A stretch of DNA of 64,000 nucleotides from CAZHCA01 sp964530825 (lineage in GTDB: Bacteria > Bacteroidota > Bacteroidia > Chitinophagales > Saprospiraceae), in the NCBI GenBank assembly GCA_964530825.1, contig CAZHCA010000023.1:12158-76157 (forward strand). The letters run 5' to 3'. Below, piece by piece: positions 28,078 through 36,934 of this stretch. Numbering within the stretch: position 1 is the first letter of the stretch; each line of letters opens with the position of its first letter. Under the pieces are notes generated by a model that had not been told where the DNA came from, ran no database searches, and saw only the letters and a program-made list of their open reading frames with translations. Made by a program: the position numbers and the translations under genes.

Positions 28078-29259
28078 ATGCCTGACAACCATTACGATAT
28101 CATCATCATCGGCGCCGGGATGGCCGGCATGAGTGCCGCTTACCATTTGATCGGCAAAGCCGAACGCGTATTGATTTGCGAACAAAAAACACCAGCTCAC
28201 CCTGGATCGAGCAGCTTCGGCGATACACGAATGTACCGGGAAATGTATTCCGATCCTTGGCTATGTACGGTCGCAAAAAAGACCAATACCCTGTGGGCCG
28301 AGATGGAAGCAGCCAGCGGAAAAGCCCTGCGGGCTGCTCATGGGCTGCTCTTCTACGGCGAGGACTGGGGCGAAGAAACCATTGAAGGCAGTATACAGGG
28401 CGCCAAAAAAGTAATGCTCGACCAGAACATCCCATTCCAGGAATACGACGCCCAGGGCATTGAGCGGGATTTTCCACTCAATGCAAAAAACGAGTGGATC
28501 GGTTTGTTCGAACCCCAGGCCGGAGCGGTCATGGTAGAAGAAGTTTTCGACACCTGGCAACGGGCGATCGATCATGCAGGTTTCACCCTGAAAAACTACA
28601 CCCGGGTCGTAGATTTCGAAGATCAGGTTACCCATACTGCAGTGCATCTCGAGAACGGGGAAAAGGTCTACGCCCAAAAATTGATCCTCACCGCTGGTCC
28701 CTGGACCCGGCAGTTCTACAGCCCCCGGTATCAAGAGGTAGACTATTCCGTTTGGCACATGCTCTGGGCTTATTACACCATCGACCCCGCCTACCGCGAC
28801 CAGTTTCCGCAATGGTTCAACTTTCAGCATAAAGCTTCCGAAGATCCAAACCAAGGGCTCTTTTACGGCTTCCCTTGCTTGGCCCAAACCCAGGACGGAC
28901 GGCCCTACGTAAAAGTGGGTATCGACTGGACTTCCGAAGAGCTTAAACAGGACAACCTGGCGCCGGGCGCACAATTCGAACCACCGGGCCAATTACTGCA
29001 AATCTTAGACGATTTTGTAGAGCAATATACGGTCGGCATCCGCAAGCGGATTCACGCTCAACTGAACCCTTATACCATGAGCGGGGATGTACAGTTTTGC
29101 CTGGACCGGCTGTCGGATAACGTAGCGCTTTTCAGTCACGGCTCAGGACAATCGTTTAAATTTGCGCCCATGATCGGTAAATGCCTGGCTGCCCTAGTGC
29201 TGGAAGAGACCGTACCCATCGATTTGCATCCCTGGCGCCTGGAGCGCTTGGCTGTTTGA
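28078..29259 (+). CDS. Sarcosine oxidase / N-methyltryptophan oxidase-like flavoenzyme
   Basis: 393 residues of the monomeric sarcosine oxidase family. The FAD Rossmann loop is GAGMAGMSAAYHL; the SSFGDTRMYREMY segment matches the GDTR substrate/flavin region; the C-terminal GSGQSFKFAP keeps the active-site Lys. The covalent-FAD cysteine of sarcosine oxidase (CMYT) is replaced by Asn330 (NPYT), so flavin is probably held non-covalently. The family oxidises secondary or N-methyl amino acids to imines and H2O2. Last gene of the three-gene operon. Confidence 0.82.
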   Translation: MPDNHYDIIIIGAGMAGMSAAYHLIGKAERVLICEQKTPAHPGSSSFGDTRMYREMYSDPWLCTVAKKTNTLWAEMEAASGKALRAAHGLLFYGEDWGEETIEGSIQGAKKVMLDQNIPFQEYDAQGIERDFPLNAKNEWIGLFEPQAGAVMVEEVFDTWQRAIDHAGFTLKNYTRVVDFEDQVTHTAVHLENGEKVYAQKLILTAGPWTRQFYSPRYQEVDYSVWHMLWAYYTIDPAYRDQFPQWFNFQHKASEDPNQGLFYGFPCLAQTQDGRPYVKVGIDWTSEELKQDNLAPGAQFEPPGQLLQILDDFVEQYTVGIRKRIHAQLNPYTMSGDVQFCLDRLSDNVALFSHGSGQSFKFAPMIGKCLAALVLEETVPIDLHPWRLERLAV

Positions 29260-29282
29260 TGAGGTAAAGAGGGTTTTCCAGG

Positions 29283-29336
29283 AGCCGCTTATTTCAACTG
29301 CGCTCAAATGAATGAGACATCGAATTACACACTCCT
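29283..29336. repeat. Imperfect repeat, copy left of the NTF2-like gene
   Basis: AGCCGCTTATTTCAACTGCG... to TTACACACTCCT resembles the sequence at 29870-29930 (GCCGCTT, CTGCGCTCAA and TTACACACTCCT blocks shared). The two copies sit on either side of the 29444-29863 gene. Confidence 0.45.
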
Positions 29337-29443
29337 AGGGCGCAAATAAAATGGTCCAGTAGATGTTAAGGGTAAGCGTTTGAGATTGCTTTTGCAGCAA
29401 AATTGCGATATTTAATAGGTTCCGGATCAAGATAAAAGTTGTT

Positions 29444-29863
29444 ATGCACCCAACGCTCCTATCGCAGTTTAAAGCTTATTTCGAAGAAATGGATCTAAAG
29501 GATTTGACGCCGCTCGAATGGCTGTACGCGGAAGATATTCGTTTTAAAGATCCCATCCATGAGATTGTCGGGCGGGAAGCGCTGAAAGCTTACTTTCAAA
29601 AGCTCAATGACAATCTCCTGTCGGGTAGCTTTGTATTTGAACGAACCTACGCATTCGAGGGAGTAGCTTACCTCACCTGGGAAATGCACCTCGACCTTAA
29701 AAGGCCCAAAAAGCAAATCGTCGCCGAAGGCCTATCGGTATTGACCGGTGATCAGCACATTCAATTTCAACGAGATTACTTTGATGCCGGACAGGTTTTC
29801 TACGAACATGTTCCCCTGCTAGGTAGCATGGTCCGGTATCTGAAAAAACAGCTTGGGCGGTGA
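29444..29863 (+). CDS. NTF2-like / SnoaL-type protein
   Basis: 139 residues with an NTF2-like fold: an N-terminal helix with WLYAEDIRFKDPIHEIVGREALKAYF, then beta strands ending GDQHIQFQRDYFDAGQVFYEH. SnoaL-like relatives are small-molecule isomerases or unknown; nothing fixes a substrate here. In many bacteria relatives lie beside short-chain dehydrogenases; here it stands alone between imperfect repeats. Confidence 0.75.
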   Translation: MHPTLLSQFKAYFEEMDLKDLTPLEWLYAEDIRFKDPIHEIVGREALKAYFQKLNDNLLSGSFVFERTYAFEGVAYLTWEMHLDLKRPKKQIVAEGLSVLTGDQHIQFQRDYFDAGQVFYEHVPLLGSMVRYLKKQLGR

Positions 29864-29869
29864 TGTAAC

Positions 29870-29930
29870 GGCCGCTTCATTCGGCTGCGCTCAATGATCT
29901 GGTGGGAGTAGGTCTGTGTTACACACTCCT
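29870..29930. repeat. Imperfect repeat, copy right of the NTF2-like gene
   Basis: GGCCGCTTCATTCGGCTGCG... to TTACACACTCCT; second copy of the 29283-29336 element, slightly longer in the middle. Confidence 0.45.
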
Positions 29931-30025
29931 TCCGTTCTTGACGATTCTCTCCCTTACCCTTGAGAAATGTCATTCCGTCATTTGGTAGAGGCCCCTAACT
30001 TGAGGGGTAGCTAAAACCATTTGTT

Positions 30026-30391
30026 ATGATGACTACTAATGTAAGTACCTTATACGGCAAGGCGCAGGACTTGATGCGCGCCATCGACCAGGAGTTGAAC
30101 CGACCGGAAGAGGATGCCGTGGCCCATTTCATCTGCCATAACTCGCGCCAGTGCATCAAGAATTACCTGACGGGCTTCCTTAACGAAAATGGCATTGTGC
30201 CGAAGGATCCGGTGAGCCTGGATAGCCTTCTGAAGCAGTGCCAAGCACTCGACGTTCGTTTCCTGCGCCTAGACATGTCGCCCATCAGTTGCCGCCTGGA
30301 AAACGAGATCGAAGACCACTGTGAAGACCTGAGTAAGGTACGAGAATGCTACCAGGTTGCCCAGCAGATCCAGCAACTGGTCCAGGCTTAA
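30026..30391 (+). CDS. Small HEPN-like helical protein
   Basis: 121 residues, all-helical, resembling HEPN domains: AVAHFICHNSRQCIKNYLTGFL, then SLDSLLKQCQALDVRFLRL and a final helix. The RNase-active R-x4-6-H motif of toxin-type HEPN proteins is not seen, so a substrate- or nucleotide-binding role is likelier than RNA cleavage. Cysteine-rich for its size (Cys at several helix positions). It lies 229 bp before the PFOR/Rnf operon in the same direction. Confidence 0.55.
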   Translation: MMTTNVSTLYGKAQDLMRAIDQELNRPEEDAVAHFICHNSRQCIKNYLTGFLNENGIVPKDPVSLDSLLKQCQALDVRFLRLDMSPISCRLENEIEDHCEDLSKVRECYQVAQQIQQLVQA

Positions 30392-30619
30392 GACTTATTT
30401 GCATTTCAACAGACCACAACCTGTCTCATCGGTGCGGCCCACCAAATTAATGTGGGACCCTCGCACCGATTATGCCCTAACCAACCAAATCAGCGCCGGC
30501 GACCATTGTCATAGTCCTGCCTGACATTTGTCATGCGTCGCCGGCCTGGGTACTTCTATTTTGAACCAATCCTCCCGAAATCACCTACCTGAACCGGAAT
30601 CCGTTCAAAAGTAACACCT

Positions 30620-33600
30620 ATGCGTAAGAAAAATGTAGTCGTGAAATATCCGGGCGTACGCGCCGCCATGGACGGCAACACCGCAGCCATTATGTGCGAA
30701 CGCAACGCGTCCGATGCCGCCGGAGCCTATCCGATCACCCCCTCCACCCAGATGGGCGAATACTGGGCCGAAAACGCCGCTAAGGGCTATCTTAACATCT
30801 CGGACCGCCCTCTGATCTTCATCGAGCCGGAGGGTGAACACGCAGCTGCAGCAGTGACGGCGGGCCTCTCCATGACGGGGCTGCGGGCAGCCAATTTCTC
30901 TTCAGGCCAGGGTATCGCGTACATGCACGAGTCGCTTTACGCTGCCGTGGGTAAGCGCCTGACTTACGTATTGAACATCGGTGCGCGGGCCATGACCAAG
31001 TCTACCCTCAACGTACACGCCGGCCATGATGATTACCACGCCATCGATGATACAGGCTTTTTCCAGCTGTTTGCTAAAAACGCCCAGCACGTAGCTGACC
31101 TCAATATTCTGGCGCACCGCATTGCCGAGCTGGCCCTCAATCCGGGCATCGTAGCCCAGGACGGCTTCCTGACCACCCATCTCATCGAGTCGCTATCCTT
31201 GCCCGAGCGCGAGCTAATCCAGGCTTTTCTGGGCCGGCCCGACGATATCATTGATACGCCGACACCGGCCCAACGCATTATCTACGGTGATACGCGCCGC
31301 CGCATTCCAGAGCTCTGGGATGTCGACAACCCCGTGATGGCGGGTGTCGTACAGAACCAGGACGCCTACATGCAAAGTGTGGCGGCCCAGCGCCCTTTCT
31401 TCTTTGACCACATCCGGGAACTGTCCGATCAGGCCTTCGAAGAATACGCTCAACTGACCGGTCGCCGCTACGAGCGCGTAATGACCTACCGGGCCGACGA
31501 TGCCGATTACCTCATCCTGGGTCAAGGTAGCGTGGTGCCTAGCGCCGAGGCAGTAGCCGATTACTTGCGCCAGACACGTGGCCTCAAAGTGGGCGTGGTC
31601 GACCTCGTCATGTTCCGCCCCTTCCCGGCCGACCGGGTCGGTAAAATCCTAAAGGGCAAAAAAGGAGTGACCATCCTCGAGCGCCTCGACCAACCCCTGG
31701 CAGTCGACGCCCCCATTATGCGCGAAGTGCGCTCGACCCTGAATAAATGCCTGGAGAACGGAGTCGCCAAAAAACGACAGCCCTACCCCGACCTAGAGGC
31801 TTATAAGATCGACGATTTTCCGGCCCTTTATAGTGGCTCCTTTGGCATGGGCAGCCGCGACCTTCAGCCGGAAGGTATCGTAGGAGCCATTGAAAATATG
31901 CTGCCCGACGGCGACCAAAAGAAACAGTTTTACCTGTCTATCGATTTTGTCCGCAAGTCACCTTTTACGCCCAAACAGCGGGTATACCAGGAGTCCATTG
32001 AGGAAGCCTACCCTAAAGTCCTGGAGCTGGCGGTCCGCGGATCCGAAAACCCCAATCTCATGCCCAAGGAGGCCATCACAGTGCGCTTCCACTCCATCGG
32101 CGGCTGGGGCGCCATCACCACGGGTAAAAACCTGGCCATGACCCTTTTCGATTTGTTGGGATACGACATTAAGGCCAACCCCAAGTACGGATCGGAGAAA
32201 AAAGGTCAACCTACGACTTACTACCTGTCGGCTGCCCCCGAGCCCATCCGCGTCAATTGCGAGTATTACTTCGTCGACGCAGTGCTCTCACCCGACCCTA
32301 ACGTTTTTAAACATACCAACGCATTAGCGGGCTTGAAAAAAGGAGGCGTGCTAATCATCCAGAGCGAAAAGAAAAAGCCGGAGCAGGTGTGGGCCGACAT
32401 TCCTAAGCCTTACCGAAAGATCATTGTCGACAACGAAATCCAAGTGTTTTACATCGACGGCTTCCGCATTGCCCGCGAGGAAGCGACCGACCCTGAACTG
32501 CAGCTGCGCATGCAGGGTATCGCCTTCCAGGGAGCCTTCTTTGCTGCCTCGTCCCTGATGACGAAGGCCGGGCTTACCGACGCCCAGCTGCTCAAGGCTA
32601 TCGAGGACCAGGTACAGGCCAAGTTCGGCAATAAAGGGCAGCGCGTTGTCGATGACAATATGCGAGTCGTCAAGCGCGGCTTCGACGAAGTCTACGAAAT
32701 TAAAGATAGACCCCTGGATATCCAGGCCGACCCGCAAAGCAACGGACAGGCCACTAACGGTCTGCCAACCATGCTCAAGCGCCTACCGCAGAGCCAATCC
32801 AAACTAAGCGATATTCACCGCTTCTGGGAGCAGACTGGCGAATTTTATGCCCGCGGCAACGGCAGCGATAACCTCACCGATCCCTTCATCGGGCTGAGCG
32901 TAATGCCAGCCGTCACCTCCATCTTCCGCGACATGACAGGCATCCGCTTCGAGCACCCTGAATGGATCCCCAACAATTGTACTGCCTGCGGCGACTGCTA
33001 TACTATTTGCCCCGATACGGCCATCCCGGGCCTGGTCAGTGACCTAACCGACGTGCTCGACACCATCGTGCAGCGGGTAAAGCAACGCCACGGCAACCTT
33101 GAGCATCTGCCCCGCGCCGTGCGCCAGATGGAAGCCCCCATCCGGCAACTCTTCAACGGTGACCGCAATGGGGCCACCGTCAACAACTTACTGCAGGATG
33201 CCATCGACCAGGCGATCACCAACTCCAACGGGGACGGAAGCGCCGCCCGCGAGCTGGAATGGTTCCGCGAGGAGCTGGGCGACTTCGATTTTGCCCTCAC
33301 CCGCCCCTACTACGATTTGATGGAAAAAGATCAACCCAACAACGGTGGGCTGTTCAGTATTACCATCAACCCTACAACCTGCAAGGGATGTATGGCGTGC
33401 GTAGAAGTTTGCAACGACGACGCCCTGCGCATTGTCCCGCAAACCGAAGCATCGGTCGCCAATCTGCAAAAGAACTGGGAACTGTGGGTTGACCTGCCCA
33501 CTACACCCGACAAATACAACCGGGTCGAAGATCTGGAAGAAAAAATCGGTCCGCTAGAGAGCATCCTGCTTAACAAGGAAGCCTACCAAAGCTTTGCCAG

Positions 33601-35533
33601 CGGCGATGGTGCCTGCCTGGGCTGCTCCGAGAAGTCGGTCATCCACCTTTTTATCGCCACCGTAGAGTCCTTGATGCAGCCGCGCATCCGCAAGCACGTG
33701 GCTAAGCTGGAGGATTTGATCAGCGGCTTAGAGGAGCATGTACAGAAAAAACTCCTGGGTTCAGTCGACATCAGCGACGCCGACCGCATGGCTGACATTC
33801 TGGCCAGAACCCAGGGCCAGGACCTTACTATCTCGGGTATCGCCCAACAGCTAGAGGCCGGCGCCGAAACGCAGCCCATCGATCAGGAATGGCTGCAGGA
33901 GATGACCCAATTGTTGGCTAAATTGAAAAAGCTCCACTGGAAATATACCGAAGGGCAAACCGGCCAGGGTCGCTCCACCATGGGCATCTGCAACGCTACC
34001 GGCTGCACCTCAGTATGGGGTAGCACCTACCCTTACAATCCCTATCCCTTCCCCTGGGCCAACCACCTGTTCCAGGATTCCGCCTCTATGGCCATGGGCA
34101 TCTTTGAAGGACACATGGCCAAAATGGCCGAAGGCTTCCGCGCCATTCGCAAGGCCGAGCTGGAATTGGACGGCAAATACAACCCTCGCGAGCACGAGAC
34201 GTTTTTCACCTACTTCAACTGGCACCAGTTCACCGACGAGGAGTGGCTCCTGTGTCCGCCTGTGACGGTGATTGGTGGCGACGGCGCCATGTACGATATT
34301 GGGTTCCAGAATCTCTCGCGCCTCATGGCTTCGGGCAAACCTATCAAGACCATCGTAGTCGACACCCAGGTATACTCCAACACCGGGGGACAAGCGTGCA
34401 CCTCCGGCTTCATCGGGCAGGTATCCGATATGGCGCAGTACGGCAAGGTGCAAAAAGGCAAGGAAGAACCCCGCAAAGAGATCGGACTGATCGGGATGGC
34501 GCATCGCAACACTTACGTACTGCAGGCCTCCCTGGCCAACACCAGCCAGATGATCGAAGGCTTTATCGACGGCCTCATGACCAGGCGGCCGGCCCTTTTT
34601 AACCTTTACACGACCTGCCAACCCGAGCATGGCGTAGGCGATGACCTCGGTGCTCACCAGGCCAAGCTGGCACTGGAATCGCGGGCTTATCCCATTTTCA
34701 AATACAATCCCGATAAGGGGGTCAAGGCAAGCGAGGCCTTCGACTTGAGCGGCAACCCCGCCCTTAATCAGCTATGGCCTACCTACCAACTCAAATACCT
34801 GGCAAACGGACGCGAAAAGACTATGGAAGTACCCATGACCTTCGCCGACTTTGCCATTACCGAAGGGCGTTTCCGCAAGCATTTTCGCAAGGTACCCCGC
34901 GACGCTTGGAACGACAATATGGTGCTCCTGGCCGACTTCCTGGAAATGGATGCCGCCGAGCGCGAGGGTCGCTACCCGTTCATCTGGGCAGTCGACCGCA
35001 ATCAGCAGCTGAGCCGCGTATTGGTGGCCCAGACCATCGTAGAGTCGTGCGAAGATCGCCGCAACTTCTGGATTCTGCTGCGCGAGCTGGCCGGTGTCGA
35101 TGCCGAGCCTAAGGTCGAGGAAACCGACCTTGAGGGGCGCATCCGCTCCGAGGTCGTCGGCAAGATAGCCCAGGGCTTGCTCAAGCTGGCCGGGGACGAA
35201 AGCAGCGGCATTGCGGCACTGGCCATCGAGCCCGATACTATAAGTACCGAATCCACCCCCACCACCAGCTACAACATGGACCAATACCTGGCCCCCTGGC
35301 TGGAGACCGAGCACTGTACCGCCTGCGACGAGTGCGTCAATCTGAATCCCGATATGTTTGCCTATAATGCCGACAATAAGGCCTACATCAAGGACCCGAA
35401 GGCGGGCCCCTACCAAGACCTAGTCAGAGCGGCCGAGAAGTGTACGGCCCGGGTTATCCACCCCGGCCTGCCCGCCGACAGAAATACACCGGATATGGAC
35501 AAGTGGGTGAAGCGGGGGGAGAAGTTTAATTGA
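30620..35533 (+). CDS. nifJ: Pyruvate:ferredoxin (flavodoxin) oxidoreductase, extra-long
   Basis: Single-chain PFOR: pyruvate + CoA + oxidised ferredoxin to acetyl-CoA + CO2 + reduced ferredoxin. At 1637 residues it is over 400 longer than the usual 1170-1200. Order: pyrimidine-binding domain at the start (SDAAGAYPITPSTQMGEYW), CoA/transketolase C-terminal-like domain, gamma domain (RFHSIGGWGAITTGKNLA), dicluster Fe-S domain split by a long insert (Cys787, 790, 793, 797; then Cys921, 924, 927, 931), TPP domain (GDGACLGCS and GDGAMYDIGFQNLSR, residue 1220 on), and an extra C-terminal ferredoxin-like domain (Cys1566, 1569, 1572 and 1608). First gene of the operon, 39 bp before rnfC. Confidence 0.95.
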   Translation: MRKKNVVVKYPGVRAAMDGNTAAIMCERNASDAAGAYPITPSTQMGEYWAENAAKGYLNISDRPLIFIEPEGEHAAAAVTAGLSMTGLRAANFSSGQGIAYMHESLYAAVGKRLTYVLNIGARAMTKSTLNVHAGHDDYHAIDDTGFFQLFAKNAQHVADLNILAHRIAELALNPGIVAQDGFLTTHLIESLSLPERELIQAFLGRPDDIIDTPTPAQRIIYGDTRRRIPELWDVDNPVMAGVVQNQDAYMQSVAAQRPFFFDHIRELSDQAFEEYAQLTGRRYERVMTYRADDADYLILGQGSVVPSAEAVADYLRQTRGLKVGVVDLVMFRPFPADRVGKILKGKKGVTILERLDQPLAVDAPIMREVRSTLNKCLENGVAKKRQPYPDLEAYKIDDFPALYSGSFGMGSRDLQPEGIVGAIENMLPDGDQKKQFYLSIDFVRKSPFTPKQRVYQESIEEAYPKVLELAVRGSENPNLMPKEAITVRFHSIGGWGAITTGKNLAMTLFDLLGYDIKANPKYGSEKKGQPTTYYLSAAPEPIRVNCEYYFVDAVLSPDPNVFKHTNALAGLKKGGVLIIQSEKKKPEQVWADIPKPYRKIIVDNEIQVFYIDGFRIAREEATDPELQLRMQGIAFQGAFFAASSLMTKAGLTDAQLLKAIEDQVQAKFGNKGQRVVDDNMRVVKRGFDEVYEIKDRPLDIQADPQSNGQATNGLPTMLKRLPQSQSKLSDIHRFWEQTGEFYARGNGSDNLTDPFIGLSVMPAVTSIFRDMTGIRFEHPEWIPNNCTACGDCYTICPDTAIPGLVSDLTDVLDTIVQRVKQRHGNLEHLPRAVRQMEAPIRQLFNGDRNGATVNNLLQDAIDQAITNSNGDGSAARELEWFREELGDFDFALTRPYYDLMEKDQPNNGGLFSITINPTTCKGCMACVEVCNDDALRIVPQTEASVANLQKNWELWVDLPTTPDKYNRVEDLEEKIGPLESILLNKEAYQSFASGDGACLGCSEKSVIHLFIATVESLMQPRIRKHVAKLEDLISGLEEHVQKKLLGSVDISDADRMADILARTQGQDLTISGIAQQLEAGAETQPIDQEWLQEMTQLLAKLKKLHWKYTEGQTGQGRSTMGICNATGCTSVWGSTYPYNPYPFPWANHLFQDSASMAMGIFEGHMAKMAEGFRAIRKAELELDGKYNPREHETFFTYFNWHQFTDEEWLLCPPVTVIGGDGAMYDIGFQNLSRLMASGKPIKTIVVDTQVYSNTGGQACTSGFIGQVSDMAQYGKVQKGKEEPRKEIGLIGMAHRNTYVLQASLANTSQMIEGFIDGLMTRRPALFNLYTTCQPEHGVGDDLGAHQAKLALESRAYPIFKYNPDKGVKASEAFDLSGNPALNQLWPTYQLKYLANGREKTMEVPMTFADFAITEGRFRKHFRKVPRDAWNDNMVLLADFLEMDAAEREGRYPFIWAVDRNQQLSRVLVAQTIVESCEDRRNFWILLRELAGVDAEPKVEETDLEGRIRSEVVGKIAQGLLKLAGDESSGIAALAIEPDTISTESTPTTSYNMDQYLAPWLETEHCTACDECVNLNPDMFAYNADNKAYIKDPKAGPYQDLVRAAEKCTARVIHPGLPADRNTPDMDKWVKRGEKFN

Positions 35534-35572
35534 TGCATCAAGACCACCCTCCACCACGCTTCAAATATCAAA

Positions 35573-36925
35573 ATGCCGATATATATGACCCTAAATATCT
35601 TTCGCAAAAAAACCTTCAGGCACGGGGTGCACCCGCCGGAATACAAAGACGAGACTAACGGACTGCCCATCCGGCAGTTTCCCTTTGCGCCAGTGATCAT
35701 ATTGCCAATGGCACAACACATCGGCGCGCCTTCGAAGGTGGTGGTACGCGAGGGTCAGGAGGTCGTTCGCGGCCAACTGCTGGCTGAGGCCAATGGCTAC
35801 GTATCGGTACCCACGCACGCACCCGTTTCGGGGCGGGTACGCAAGATCGGCAATGTACCCACGATTTCGGGCCAGATGTCGACCGGCATCTACCTGGAAG
35901 CTTTTCCGGGATCGAGCCAGGAGGTTGTCGAGGGCACGCCCGTAGAGCTGGAAACGGCTACGCCGGAGACCATCCTCGAGGGCATCCAGCGGGCCGGCAT
36001 CGTCGGCTTGGGCGGAGCGGCCTTTCCTACTCATGTAAAGCTAAAGATTCCAAAAGATAAGCACTGTGAAATCCTGATCATCAATGGGATCGAGTGTGAG
36101 CCCTATCTGACCACCGATCACCGCGTGATGCTGGAGCAGGCCGATGATATCTACCGTGGTATGCGCTATCTACTGAAAACCACGGGCGCCGAACGGGCCA
36201 TTATCGGTATTGAAGCCAATAAGCAGGATGCCGCCGACCATCTGGCGCAGCATATGCCCGCCGGTTTGCCGGCGACGGTCGAGGTGTTGCCAGTGAAATA
36301 CCCGCAGGGAGCCGAGAAAATGCTAATCACGGCTTTGCTGGGGCGAGAGGTGCCCTCGGGCGGGTTGCCCATCGATGTGGGTGTCGTATCCGTCAACGTA
36401 GCTACCTGCGCCGAGATCGGGCGGTTGCTGCCAACCGGACGCGGTATTCAAGAGCGGGTGGTGACCATTACCGGGCCTGGAGTAAAGAAAAAAGGCAACT
36501 ACCTCATCCCGATCGGTACGCCCCTACGCTTCGTACTGGAACAGGTAGGTGCCAACGAGAACATCAGCGAGGTCTACTTGGGAGGTCCCATGATGGGGGT
36601 GGCCGTATCAAACCTGGAGATATCAATAGTGAAAGGCACCTCGGGCATCGTGGTCTTTTCGGAAAAAGAAGTCTGGCGCCCGCAGAAGATCTATCCATGC
36701 ATCAAGTGTGGGGCTTGCTTGGACGCATGTCCGCTATCGCTGAATCCATCACAATTGGGTATCCTGGCTAAGCACGAAGCCTACGACCAGATGGCCCAGG
36801 ATTTCAACCTCATGGATTGTTTCGAGTGCGGATCGTGCGCTTACGTATGCCCCTCGAATATACCCCTGGTACAATATTTTCGCATGGCCAAACGCACGGT
36901 AAAACAACGCCGCGCCCAAAAATAA
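35573..36925 (+). CDS. rnfC: Rnf complex subunit C
   Basis: Peripheral Fe-S/NADH-binding subunit of the ferredoxin:NAD+ oxidoreductase pump. 450 residues: N-terminal FRHGVHPPEYKDET block, a barrel-sandwich region (GQLLAEANGYVSVPTHAPVSG), the NADH-binding core (GLGGAAFPTHVKL, INGIECEPYLTTDHR), and two C-terminal 4Fe-4S clusters (CIKCGACLDACP and CFECGSCAYVCP). An ATG at 35585 is an alternative start. Followed 9 bp later by rnfD. Confidence 0.95.
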   Translation: MPIYMTLNIFRKKTFRHGVHPPEYKDETNGLPIRQFPFAPVIILPMAQHIGAPSKVVVREGQEVVRGQLLAEANGYVSVPTHAPVSGRVRKIGNVPTISGQMSTGIYLEAFPGSSQEVVEGTPVELETATPETILEGIQRAGIVGLGGAAFPTHVKLKIPKDKHCEILIINGIECEPYLTTDHRVMLEQADDIYRGMRYLLKTTGAERAIIGIEANKQDAADHLAQHMPAGLPATVEVLPVKYPQGAEKMLITALLGREVPSGGLPIDVGVVSVNVATCAEIGRLLPTGRGIQERVVTITGPGVKKKGNYLIPIGTPLRFVLEQVGANENISEVYLGGPMMGVAVSNLEISIVKGTSGIVVFSEKEVWRPQKIYPCIKCGACLDACPLSLNPSQLGILAKHEAYDQMAQDFNLMDCFECGSCAYVCPSNIPLVQYFRMAKRTVKQRRAQK

Positions 36926-36934
36926 CCGAGTCGC

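Noticed and set aside
26089..29259. Nonribosomal or polyketide natural-product cluster
   Set aside because: There are no carrier, condensation or ketosynthase domains; only the three tailoring-type enzymes are present.
30620..35533. Two separate genes (PFOR plus an independent ferredoxin)
   Set aside because: The reading frame is continuous with no internal stop, and the C-terminal cysteine motifs follow without a start signal.
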